Assembly: GCA_902489215.1 (NCBI GenBank)
Contig: CABTZE010000105.1
Location: 1 to 7,166, forward strand
Length of the DNA: 7,166 nt
Reading direction: 5' to 3'
Origin: an uncultured Brevibacterium sp.
GTDB taxonomy: Bacteria > Actinomycetota > Actinomycetes > Actinomycetales > Brevibacteriaceae
Within the stretch, counting starts at the first letter, position 1, and each line of letters begins with the position of its first letter. The translations under genes and the position numbers were made by a program. This document shows positions 1 to 5,707 of this stretch, piece by piece. The notes below the pieces were generated by a model, which worked only from the letters and a program-made list of their open reading frames with translations, was not told the origin of the DNA and made no database searches.

Positions 1-45
1 CGCGGCGCCCCCCCCGCCCCCCCCCGGGGGGCGGGGCCAGGGGCG
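1..45. other. G/C homopolymer fold-back, probable sequencing or assembly artefact
   Basis: The first bases consist of C8, G, C9, G6, C, G4. Positions 12-22 and 26-36 are exact reverse complements around a CCC loop. Such long C and G runs at a contig edge are unlike the rest of the window. The frame of the following gene stays open through them but gives only a Pro/Gly/Arg string instead of a plausible membrane-protein sequence. I infer base-calling or fold-back error at the contig edge; a true extreme-GC hairpin cannot be excluded. Confidence 0.6.
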
Positions 46-290
46 CGGCGAAAGCCGGTGCCGTGTCCTACGCCGCGATCGTGTCGGCGCTGGCTCTTAC
101 AGCGAAGAGCGCTGACAAGCAGGAGCGTGTTGCCTTCGCCGCGGCCGTGCCGACCATGCACATTGCGTGGGGAACCGGCTTCCTCAAGGGCATCGTCACG
201 GGAGCCGACCACAGCGACGCCGACCGATCAAGAACAGAAGCTCGCGGCACCTCTGCAGAAGACAGAACAGAAGAACAGGACCGCCGATGA
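3..290 (+). CDS. C-terminal fragment of a membrane glycosyltransferase (family 2-like), 5' truncated
   Basis: This is the end of a larger gene that enters from the left edge, with no in-frame stop back to base 3; residues encoded before about base 51 are not trustworthy. The readable part has two hydrophobic stretches, around 'AVSYAAIVSALALTA' and 'AFAAAVPTMHIAWGTGF', then a charged hydrophilic tail of about 30 residues. The 'MHIAWGTGFLKG' ending is what I recall from the last membrane helix of actinobacterial family 2 glycosyltransferases, which use nucleotide-sugars for envelope or polysaccharide assembly. The catalytic domain is outside the window, so substrate and activity cannot be judged. 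A GTG at 63 could be mistaken for a start, but has no clear ribosome binding site. The stop overlaps the next start (ATGA, 287-290), which suggests translational coupling and a shared membrane or envelope role. Confidence 0.6.
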   Translation, partial: RRPPRPPPGGGARGAAKAGAVSYAAIVSALALTAKSADKQERVAFAAAVPTMHIAWGTGFLKGIVTGADHSDADRSRTEARGTSAEDRTEEQDRR

Positions 291-1150
291 GCAAGAAGTT
301 TGAGTTCGGCAAGCAGCCGGCGAAGGGTTTCAATGCCCCGCTCATCGCGGGTGCGCTCGTGTTGGTGGGCATCCTGATCGCAGTGGCGGTCTTCGTACTC
401 ACTCCCAAGGACCGCCTGACGGTCGAAGGACTCAACACGCCCGCAGTGGCAGCGCTCGGCGGAGGTTCGGACTCTCTGCCGGCAAATTCGCTTGAAGCGC
501 TGGAAGAGAATGCAAAGTTCGGCTACCTCCCGGCAGTTGACCTGGCAAAAACCGCCGATGGCGACCTCGTGCTGGCCGATGCAGAATCCGCGCAGGCTGA
601 TCTCAACCTGGCCCAGCCTCTCAACGAGACGCCGACCGACAAGTTCCTGTCGGCAAAGATCCCGCCTGCCAAGAGCAAAGACGGCAGCGGGGAGCATACG
701 CGCCCGGGTACCCCGATCACCTTTGACGAAGCTATGAAGCGCTACGGCAAGTACCTGGTATTCGCACCTCGCGTGGAATCGCAGGAAGTGCTGAGCGAGG
801 TTCTGGAGATCACCGAAAAGCGCTCCAACCCGGATGCGCTCATCGTTCGCTCGACGTCGCTCGAAGTTCTCAGCACAGCAGAAGAAGCCGGTGCCACCGG
901 TATGTTCATCGGCGAAGTCACGTCGACCACACCCGGCCAGCTGCAGGAAGCCGGAGTTTCCATGGTCGCGCTGGAAGCCGGTGAAGACAGCCTCGACACG
1001 GATGCCTACGATAGCGCGGGAATTCGCGTGTGGGCTTCCGGTGTTGCCTCAGAAAAGCAGCTCAAGGCGCTTGAACAGGACGGCATCTTCGGTGCGCTGA
1101 CCACTGATCCCTTCGTCGTCCAGCCGCCCGCTGTCAAAAGCAACAAGTGA
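287..1150 (+). CDS. Membrane-anchored GDPD-like protein lacking catalytic residues (pseudoenzyme)
   Basis: A 287-residue protein. The ATG at 287 is chosen because it overlaps the upstream stop (ATGA) and follows a CAGGA at 276-280; the longer frame from 167 would overlap the upstream gene extensively. Residues 1-16 are short and basic, residues 17-39 form one transmembrane helix, and the rest should lie outside the membrane. That outer part follows the glycerophosphodiester phosphodiesterase barrel: 'PANSLEAL' (65-72) for the usual PENTLEA, 'VDLAKTADGDLVLAD' (84-98) for ELDVxxTxDGxxVxxHD, 'TFDEAM' (145-150), 'DALIVRS' (183-189), 'AGIRVWA' (244-250) and 'GIFGALTTDP' (266-275). The HRG histidine, the ExD glutamate, the HD histidine and the VEIK glutamate are all replaced, so hydrolysis by the family mechanism is unlikely. 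It may bind a lipid headgroup or act as a structural partner of the glycosyltransferase encoded upstream; that role is inference. Confidence 0.72.
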   Translation: MSKKFEFGKQPAKGFNAPLIAGALVLVGILIAVAVFVLTPKDRLTVEGLNTPAVAALGGGSDSLPANSLEALEENAKFGYLPAVDLAKTADGDLVLADAESAQADLNLAQPLNETPTDKFLSAKIPPAKSKDGSGEHTRPGTPITFDEAMKRYGKYLVFAPRVESQEVLSEVLEITEKRSNPDALIVRSTSLEVLSTAEEAGATGMFIGEVTSTTPGQLQEAGVSMVALEAGEDSLDTDAYDSAGIRVWASGVASEKQLKALEQDGIFGALTTDPFVVQPPAVKSNK

Positions 1151-1175
1151 AGCGCGCCCCGCGCTTTCGCAGCTG

Positions 1176-1181
1176 AAGGAG
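1176..1181 (+). promoter_or_regulatory. Strong ribosome binding site of the DUF3151 gene
   Basis: AAGGAG ends four bases before the ATG at 1186 and fixes that start. No promoter-like box is evident in the 35-base gap after the upstream stop, so the gene is probably read from the upstream transcript. Confidence 0.75.
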
Positions 1182-1185
1182 AAAA

Positions 1186-1647
1186 ATGAGCCAGCCGCTC
1201 GGCAAACCCGCACACATCGGCAACCTCGACGCTTCGCAGCTGGGCCCCCAGCCCACCTACCTGCCGGATGACCACCCGGATGTTGAAGCGCGCCGCCGCC
1301 TGGATGCCGGCGAAGAGCCCATCGACGTGGCCCACGACCTCCCGGCGTCCTGCCTGGCCTGGGCCGAACTGTCAGACGAAGCCTTCTCCGAGGGCCGCCT
1401 GGTGGACTCTTACGCCTACGCCCGCGTGGGCTACCACCGTGGCCTCGACGCTCTGCGTCAGGCTGGTTGGCGCGGTGTCGGTCCGATTCCGTACTCCCAC
1501 GAGGTCAACCGCGGCTTCCTCCACGCCCTGTACAACCTGGGCCGGGCCGCCGCCGGCATCGGCGAATCCGAAGAGGCCCAGCGGATTGAGAAGTTCCTCC
1601 GCGACTCCGATCCGGAGGCGATTGACCGCATCGGCTCTGGAAGCTGA
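1186..1647 (+). CDS. DUF3151 family protein
   Basis: A 153-residue soluble protein with no signal peptide or membrane segment. I recognise it as DUF3151, a family of unknown function found in actinobacteria and often located beside purA and the class II aldolase gene. Typical family stretches are 'DVAHDLPASCLAWAEL' (about 47-62), 'YAYARVGYHRGLDALR' (about 77-92), 'GVGPIPYSHEVNRGFL' (about 97-112) and 'FLRDSDPEA' near the C-terminus. The predicted fold is largely helical. The first 30 residues are Pro-rich and poorly structured. The start is set by the AAGGAG at 1176-1181. It follows the pseudo-GDPD gene by 35 bases and ends 30 bases before a strong terminator, so it is the last gene of that unit and not co-transcribed with purA by default. 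No biochemical role can be assigned from sequence. Confidence 0.88.
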   Translation: MSQPLGKPAHIGNLDASQLGPQPTYLPDDHPDVEARRRLDAGEEPIDVAHDLPASCLAWAELSDEAFSEGRLVDSYAYARVGYHRGLDALRQAGWRGVGPIPYSHEVNRGFLHALYNLGRAAAGIGESEEAQRIEKFLRDSDPEAIDRIGSGS

Positions 1648-1677
1648 CGAGGCGCCGCTCGCCATAGCCCGTGACTG

Positions 1678-1717
1678 ACCGGGGCTGCTCCTGACGTGTG
1701 GGGCAGCCCCGGTTTTT
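1678..1717 (+). terminator. Intrinsic terminator after the DUF3151 gene
   Basis: ACCGGGGCTGC (1678-1688) pairs perfectly with GCAGCCCCGGT (1703-1713), and the stem can extend inward by a few pairs including one G-U. The 3' arm runs straight into a run of five T (1713-1717). It is a classic rho-independent terminator separating the upstream unit from purA. Confidence 0.92.
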
Positions 1718-1784
1718 GTCTGCGGCAGGGTGTTCGTGGGCCTGGCAGTGCGCAGTGCCCCGCATCACATTTCAGGCCATCCGA

Positions 1785-1790
1785 TAGAAT
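1785..1790 (+). promoter_or_regulatory. Probable -10 box of the purA promoter
   Basis: TAGAAT lies between the upstream terminator and purA and fits the actinobacterial housekeeping -10 consensus (TANNNT, close to TATAAT). The predicted start point is around 1797-1799, giving a leader of about 63-65 bases. No convincing -35 hexamer is present at 16-18 bases upstream (around 1761-1768). Confidence 0.6.
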
Positions 1791-1801
1791 GGGGTGGCAA
1801 C

Positions 1802-1820
1802 GGCGGTCATCCGCCTTTTT
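1802..1820 (+). terminator. Terminator-like hairpin in the purA leader (possible attenuator)
   Basis: GGCGG (1802-1806), loop TCAT, CCGCC (1811-1815), then five T (1816-1820). The hairpin would begin only a few bases after the predicted transcription start. The five-pair stem is short but GC-only. It may act as an early terminator or attenuator, a backstop for read-through from the left, or a 5' stabilising hairpin. I see no leader peptide, and no riboswitch class that I recognise. Confidence 0.45.
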
Positions 1821-1851
1821 GTATGCGCTTATTGTGCGAAGAAGTCAACGT

Positions 1852-1856
1852 GAGGT
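1852..1856 (+). promoter_or_regulatory. Ribosome binding site of purA
   Basis: GAGGT at 1852-1856, five bases before the ATG at 1862, supports that start; PurA homologues also begin at the matching residue. Confidence 0.7.
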
Positions 1857-1861
1857 GACGA

Positions 1862-3148
1862 ATGCCTGCAATCGTGGTCGTCGGTGCCCAGTGGGGCGAC
1901 GAAGGCAAGGGCAAGACCACAGACATCCTGGGTACCCAGGTCGACTACGTCGTGAAGCCCAACGGCGGCAACAACGCCGGGCACACGGTGGTCGTCGGCG
2001 GTGAAAAGTACGAACTCAAGCTGCTGCCCGCCGGTATTCTGTCGCCGAACGTCACGCCTGTGATCGGCAACGGCGTCGTCGTCAACCTCGAAGCGCTGTT
2101 CGATGAAATCGACGGGCTGGAAGCACGCGGTGCTGACACCTCGAAGCTCAAGATCTCCGCCAACGCGCACCTGGTGGCACCGTTCCACCAGACGCTGGAC
2201 AAGGTCACCGAACGCTTCCTGGGCAAGCGGGCAATCGGCACCACCGGCCGCGGAATCGGCCCCACCTACATGGACAAGACCGCACGCCTGGGCATCCGCG
2301 TGCAGGACCTTTTCGACGAATCGATCCTGCGTCAGAAAATCGAAGGCTCCCTGCGCCAGAAGAACGAACTCCTGGTGAAGGTGTACAACCGCCGCGATGT
2401 CACGGTCGACGAAATCATGGAGTACTTCGCACAGTACCGCGACCGCATTGCGCCGATGGTTGCCGAAACCGAACTGCTGCTCAACAAGGCACTCGACGAA
2501 GGCAAGGTCATCGTCATGGAGGGCGGCCAGGCCACCATGCTCGACGTCGACCACGGCACCTACCCGTTTGTCACCTCGTCCAACCCCACCGCAGGCGGCG
2601 CCTGCGTCGGCTCCGGCATCGGCCCCACCCGCATCAACCGCGTCGTTGGAATCGTAAAGGCCTACACCACCCGAGTCGGCGCCGGCCCGTTCCCCACGGA
2701 GCTCTTCGACGACATGGGCGAATACCTGCAGAAGCAGGGCGGCGAATTCGGCGTCAACACCGGCCGTCCGCGCCGCTGCGGCTGGTTCGATTCAGTCATC
2801 GCCCGCTACGCAAGCCGCGTCAACGGCTTCACCGACTACGTGCTGACCAAACTCGACGTGCTCGACGACCTCGACGAAATCCCGGTGTGCGTGGCCTACG
2901 AGGTCGACGGTGAGCGCTTCGACGAAATGCCGATGTCCCAGTCGGACTTCCACCACGCCAAGCCGATCTACGAAACCTTCCCCGGCTGGAAGGAAGACAT
3001 CTCCGGCTGCCGCACTTTTGAGGACCTGCCGAAGAACGCACAGGACTACGTGCTGGCGCTCGAGCGCATGTCCGGCTGCCGGATCTCGGTCATCGGCGTA
3101 GGCCCTGACCGCGAACAGTCGATCGTCCGCCACGACCTGCTGGACTGA
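1862..3148 (+). CDS. purA: Adenylosuccinate synthetase PurA
   Basis: A 428-residue cytosolic enzyme, full length compared with about 430 in the family. It joins IMP and aspartate using GTP to make adenylosuccinate, the first committed step from IMP to AMP. Key elements are all present: the P-loop-like 'GDEGKGK' at 12-18 with catalytic Asp13, 'NNAGHT' with catalytic His41, the IMP-binding 'TTGRGIGP' at 127-134 followed by Arg142, which in homologues reaches across the dimer, the 'SSNPTAGG' segment, 'GRPRRCGWFD', and the guanine-binding 'TKLD' with Lys330 and Asp332. The sequence closely resembles Corynebacterium PurA as I remember it. It is flanked by its own -10 box and leader hairpin upstream and its own terminator downstream, so it appears monocistronic. 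No anomaly is visible in the reading frame. Confidence 0.98.
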   Translation: MPAIVVVGAQWGDEGKGKTTDILGTQVDYVVKPNGGNNAGHTVVVGGEKYELKLLPAGILSPNVTPVIGNGVVVNLEALFDEIDGLEARGADTSKLKISANAHLVAPFHQTLDKVTERFLGKRAIGTTGRGIGPTYMDKTARLGIRVQDLFDESILRQKIEGSLRQKNELLVKVYNRRDVTVDEIMEYFAQYRDRIAPMVAETELLLNKALDEGKVIVMEGGQATMLDVDHGTYPFVTSSNPTAGGACVGSGIGPTRINRVVGIVKAYTTRVGAGPFPTELFDDMGEYLQKQGGEFGVNTGRPRRCGWFDSVIARYASRVNGFTDYVLTKLDVLDDLDEIPVCVAYEVDGERFDEMPMSQSDFHHAKPIYETFPGWKEDISGCRTFEDLPKNAQDYVLALERMSGCRISVIGVGPDREQSIVRHDLLD

Positions 3149-3156
3149 TCTGCTGA
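3143..3156 (+). repeat. 14-base direct repeat, copy 1 (over the purA stop)
   Basis: GACTGATCTGCTGA occurs here, spanning the last codon and stop of purA, and again exactly at 3503-3516. The two copies bracket the small basic protein gene. Confidence 0.6.
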
Positions 3157-3167
3157 CTGATTTTTCG

Positions 3168-3203
3168 CAAGAGCTCTGTCTGGCAAGGCGGAGCTCTTGT
3201 TTT
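3168..3203 (+). terminator. Intrinsic terminator after purA
   Basis: CAAGAGCTC (3168-3176) pairs perfectly with GAGCTCTTG (3191-3199). The stem can extend inward to about 14 pairs, including two G-U pairs, closing a GGCA loop. Four T follow at 3200-3203. Position, 20 bases after the purA stop, and stem strength support a rho-independent terminator. Confidence 0.88.
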
Positions 3204-3224
3204 CTTCGCGCGTGCGCCTAGGCT
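3197..3224 (+). promoter_or_regulatory. Promoter of the small basic protein gene, leaderless layout
   Basis: TAGGCT (3219-3224) is a TANNNT -10 box ending six bases before the ATG at 3231, so transcription is predicted to begin at or next to the A of the start codon. TTGTTT (3197-3202), 16 bases upstream, fits a -35 element and overlaps the 3' arm and T run of the purA terminator. There is no Shine-Dalgarno sequence before the ATG, as expected for a leaderless message. Confidence 0.6.
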
Positions 3225-3230
3225 GAAGCC

Positions 3231-3431
3231 ATGAAGTTCGGAATGCGCAGACCGTCGCTGAAGAAGTCCATCAAAGCCCGTACGACCGGCAGGGCCAAGC
3301 GGGCAGTGAAACGCTCGATTGACCCGTTCTACGGTAAGAAGGGCGTCGGCTTGATCAAAGATCCGAAGCGTTCAATCAAGAATCGCGTGTACAAACGCAC
3401 CACTTTCAGCATCCGCGATCTCTTCAAATGA
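3231..3431 (+). CDS. Small, very basic hypothetical protein (66 residues)
   Basis: A 66-residue protein with 13 Lys and 10 Arg against three Asp and no Glu, for a net charge near +20. It has no membrane segment, signal peptide or cysteine. A motif recurs three times: 'KKSIKAR' (11-17), 'KRSI' (27-30) and 'KRSIKNR' (46-52), with 'DPFYGKKGVGLIKDP' (31-45) between the last two. I recall short Gram-positive hypothetical proteins with a similar KKSIKARTTG and YGKKGxG pattern, but cannot name a family with certainty; it is not a ribosomal protein I recognise. The charge points to nucleic-acid, ribosome or anionic-membrane binding (inference). Coding status is supported by the -10 box six bases before the ATG and by a composition unlike a random GC-rich frame. 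It stands alone between the purA terminator and ptrB. Confidence 0.72.
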   Translation: MKFGMRRPSLKKSIKARTTGRAKRAVKRSIDPFYGKKGVGLIKDPKRSIKNRVYKRTTFSIRDLFK

Positions 3432-3502
3432 TGGCCTGATCATCGGGTCCGGCCAGCCCCCTCCTGTGGCAGACCGGAAAGACGGCGCGGAAGTTGGAGA
3501 GC

Positions 3503-3516
3503 GACTGATCTGCTGA
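3503..3516 (+). repeat. 14-base direct repeat, copy 2 (upstream of ptrB)
   Basis: Exact second copy of GACTGATCTGCTGA from 3143-3156. Its 3' half falls where the -35 region of the ptrB promoter would be expected, 16-18 bases before the TACCCT box. Confidence 0.6.
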
Positions 3517-3532
3517 GCGGGTGCGTGCCGGT

Positions 3533-3538
3533 TACCCT
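3533..3538 (+). promoter_or_regulatory. -10 box of ptrB, leaderless layout
   Basis: TACCCT ends six bases before the ATG at 3545, the same geometry as the promoter of the small gene upstream. No Shine-Dalgarno sequence precedes this ATG or the in-frame GTG at 3521. A good -35 hexamer is not visible. The layout supports a leaderless transcript and the ATG at 3545 as the true start. Confidence 0.58.
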
Positions 3539-3544
3539 TGTGGC

Positions 3545-5707
3545 ATGCACTCAACCCCGCAGATACCCGAACCCGCGCAGAAGGTTCCCCACGAGCGGAC
3601 CTTCCATGGCGACACGTTCGTTGACAACTACGAATGGATGCGCGACAAAGACAGCCCGCAGGTCCGTGACTACCTGGACCGCGAAAACGCCTACACGGAT
3701 GCTCGCACGGAGCACCTGAGCGGCCTGCGTGAGCGGATCTTCGATGAGATCCGCTCACGCACAAAGGAAACCGACCTGTCGGTTCCCGCCCGCCGCGGCG
3801 GCCATTGGTATTTCACCCGCACCTCGGAGGGCAAGAACTACCCGGCCTACTGCCGTGTCCCAGTGCGTGACGCTGACAGCTGGACCCCGCCCGGCATCGA
3901 ACCGGGTGTGGCTCTGGAAGGCGAAGAACAGCTCATCGACTTCAACGTCGAAGCCGGTGACAGCAGCTTCTTCGCAGTCGGTTCCCTCGATGTTTCCCCC
4001 GACGGAAAACTGCTCGTGTACGCCGTCGATCGGGTTGGCGATGAGCGCTTCACGCTGCGCATCCGCAACCTGGAAACCGGTGAAGATCTGCCCGACGAAA
4101 TCTCCGGCATCTTCTACGGCGCCTGCTTCGACGGCACCGGCAAGCACATCTACTACACAACCGTGGATGATTCCTGGCGCCCCGACACCGTGTGGCGGCA
4201 CACCCTGGGAGACTCAACTGACAGCGACGTCGTGGTGTTCCGAGAAGACGACGAAAGGTTCTTCGTCGGCGCTGAGCTCTCCCGCACCGGTGACTACCTG
4301 TTCATCGCGACCGAAGCGAAGACCACGTCCGGCACCTGGTTCATCCCCACCTCGGACCCGACCGCCGAACCGCAGCCGGTGTGGCCGCGTGAGCAGGACG
4401 TCGACTATTCGGTCGAACACGCCGTGATCGATGGTGAAGACCGCTTTCTCATCGTCCACAACCGTGACCGAGCCGACTTCGACATCGTCGATGTCCCAGC
4501 GGCAGCCCCTGGCACCTCGGCAGCCCCTGGCACCTCGGGAGACTCCGCGGATCAGGTGCGCCGCGTGCTGCGTGATGTCAGCGGCATGCGCATTGAAGAA
4601 GTCCAAGCCTTCAGCGGCCTCATTGCCGTCGGCTACAGGCGCGCGGGCTTTGCCCGAGTCGGCATCATCGACCTGAACGCGGCAGCCGAAGACGGGGTGC
4701 GCCCGATGACGGAGATCGACTCCGGTGAAGACGCCGGCTACCGCTTCATCGCAGCGGACAACCACTCCTTCGACCAGCCGCACGTGCGAGTCACGATGGG
4801 TTCGCTCGTCCGTCCGCACACGGTCGCTGACTGCACTCCGACCAGCACGCAGATCCGCAAGGTGACAGAGGTTCCCGGTGTGGACCTCGGCGCATACTCG
4901 CAGACACTGGAATGGGCAACGGCGGCCGACGGCACGCAGATCCCGGTGAGCCTCGTGTGGCGCACCGACGCTGTTGACCGCAGCGGTCCGGCACCGCTGA
5001 ACCTGTACGGCTACGGAAGCTATGAGGCCTCCATGGACCCTGCGTTCGCAGCGGCTCGCCTGAGCCTGCTGGACCGCGGTGTCGTCTTCGCAATCGCCCA
5101 CATTCGCGGCGGCGGCGAAATGGGCCGCCACTGGTACGAACAGGGCCGCATGGAGTTCAAGAAGAACACCTTCACCGACTTCATCGACGTCGCCGACCAC
5201 CTGATCAGCACCGGCTGGACGACAGCCGAGCGCATGGTTGCCCGCGGCGGTTCCGCCGGTGGTCTGCTCATGGGCGCGGTCGCCAACATGGCTCCCGACC
5301 GCTTCGCCGGCATCATCGCGGACGTTCCCTTCGTCGATTCGCTCACCTCGATGCTCATGCCGGAGCTTCCGCTGACAGTCATCGAATGGGAAGAATGGGG
5401 CGACCCGCTGCACTCCAAGGAGTTCTACGACTACATGCGCAGCTACGCGCCGTACGAAAACGTCACGCAGCAGGAATATCCGCCGATCCTGGCAATCACA
5501 TCACTCAACGACACCCGCGTGCTGTACGTCGAACCGGCCAAGTGGACGGCCCGTCTGCGCGAAGTCGGCGCCGACGTCATCCTCAAAACCGACATGACCT
5601 CTGGTCACGGTGGAGCATCCGGCCGCTATGACTCCTGGCGCGAAGCAGCATTCTGGATGGCCTGGATGCTTGACCGCCTGGGCTTGGCTGAAAGCGGTGA
5701 GAAGTAG
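3545..5707 (+). CDS. ptrB: Oligopeptidase B-type S9A serine peptidase
   Basis: A 720-residue protein, normal length for oligopeptidase B, which cleaves short peptides after Arg or Lys in the cytosol; no signal peptide is seen. The start is placed at 3545 because a TACCCT box lies six bases upstream and the next residues match family N-termini ('VPHERTFHGDTFVDNYEW'). The N-terminal part (about 70-430) is the seven-bladed propeller that limits access to small substrates. The C-terminal alpha/beta hydrolase holds 'YGYGSYE' (about 488-494), 'GGSAGG' with nucleophile Ser570, 'SLNDTRV' with Asp656 and 'SGHGG' with His688. 'EWEEWG' (614-619) matches the loop whose two glutamates set the basic P1 preference in enterobacterial oligopeptidase B, so the same specificity is expected. 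A tandem six-residue repeat interrupts the propeller near 319-331. The stop overlaps the GTG of the SdpI gene by one base, implying co-expression. Confidence 0.93.
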   Translation: MHSTPQIPEPAQKVPHERTFHGDTFVDNYEWMRDKDSPQVRDYLDRENAYTDARTEHLSGLRERIFDEIRSRTKETDLSVPARRGGHWYFTRTSEGKNYPAYCRVPVRDADSWTPPGIEPGVALEGEEQLIDFNVEAGDSSFFAVGSLDVSPDGKLLVYAVDRVGDERFTLRIRNLETGEDLPDEISGIFYGACFDGTGKHIYYTTVDDSWRPDTVWRHTLGDSTDSDVVVFREDDERFFVGAELSRTGDYLFIATEAKTTSGTWFIPTSDPTAEPQPVWPREQDVDYSVEHAVIDGEDRFLIVHNRDRADFDIVDVPAAAPGTSAAPGTSGDSADQVRRVLRDVSGMRIEEVQAFSGLIAVGYRRAGFARVGIIDLNAAAEDGVRPMTEIDSGEDAGYRFIAADNHSFDQPHVRVTMGSLVRPHTVADCTPTSTQIRKVTEVPGVDLGAYSQTLEWATAADGTQIPVSLVWRTDAVDRSGPAPLNLYGYGSYEASMDPAFAAARLSLLDRGVVFAIAHIRGGGEMGRHWYEQGRMEFKKNTFTDFIDVADHLISTGWTTAERMVARGGSAGGLLMGAVANMAPDRFAGIIADVPFVDSLTSMLMPELPLTVIEWEEWGDPLHSKEFYDYMRSYAPYENVTQQEYPPILAITSLNDTRVLYVEPAKWTARLREVGADVILKTDMTSGHGGASGRYDSWREAAFWMAWMLDRLGLAESGEK
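4501..4538 (+). repeat. 18-base tandem repeat inside ptrB
   Basis: Two perfect copies of an 18-base unit (4501-4518 and 4519-4536, with two more matching bases) encode AAPGTS twice. The unit length keeps frame. The Ala/Pro/Gly-rich peptide looks like a flexible loop between propeller strands. Identical copies suggest recent slippage duplication. Confidence 0.88.

Noticed and set aside
167..286. N-terminal extension of the pseudo-GDPD protein to the start at 167
   Set aside because: It would overlap most of the preceding gene's end; the ATG at 287 gives an ATGA overlap, a CAGGA upstream and a normal membrane-anchor N-terminus.
68..697. Antisense frame of 209 codons over the glycosyltransferase end and pseudo-GDPD gene
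   Set aside because: It covers two overlapping plus-strand genes with recognisable protein features, and nothing in its own translation looks like a domain.
1718..1861. Riboswitch in the purA leader
   Set aside because: The leader after the -10 box is only about 65 bases and shows one short hairpin; no conserved core of a purine or other riboswitch class is recognisable.
1829..2554. Antisense frame of 241 codons over the start of purA
   Set aside because: Shadow of purA: it runs through conserved PurA motifs on the opposite strand and has no independent signals.
3448..3478. Possible terminator between the small basic gene and ptrB
   Set aside because: TCCGG-CCA pairs with TGG-CCGGA only across a four-base mismatch (CAGA), and no T run follows, so it is too weak to call.
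4214..5413. Long antisense frame of 399 codons opposite ptrB
   Set aside because: It is fully inside a well-supported conserved gene, and long antisense frames are expected from GC-rich codon bias. Its composition (Val, Arg, Ala, His rich) matches no family I know and it has no ribosome binding site.
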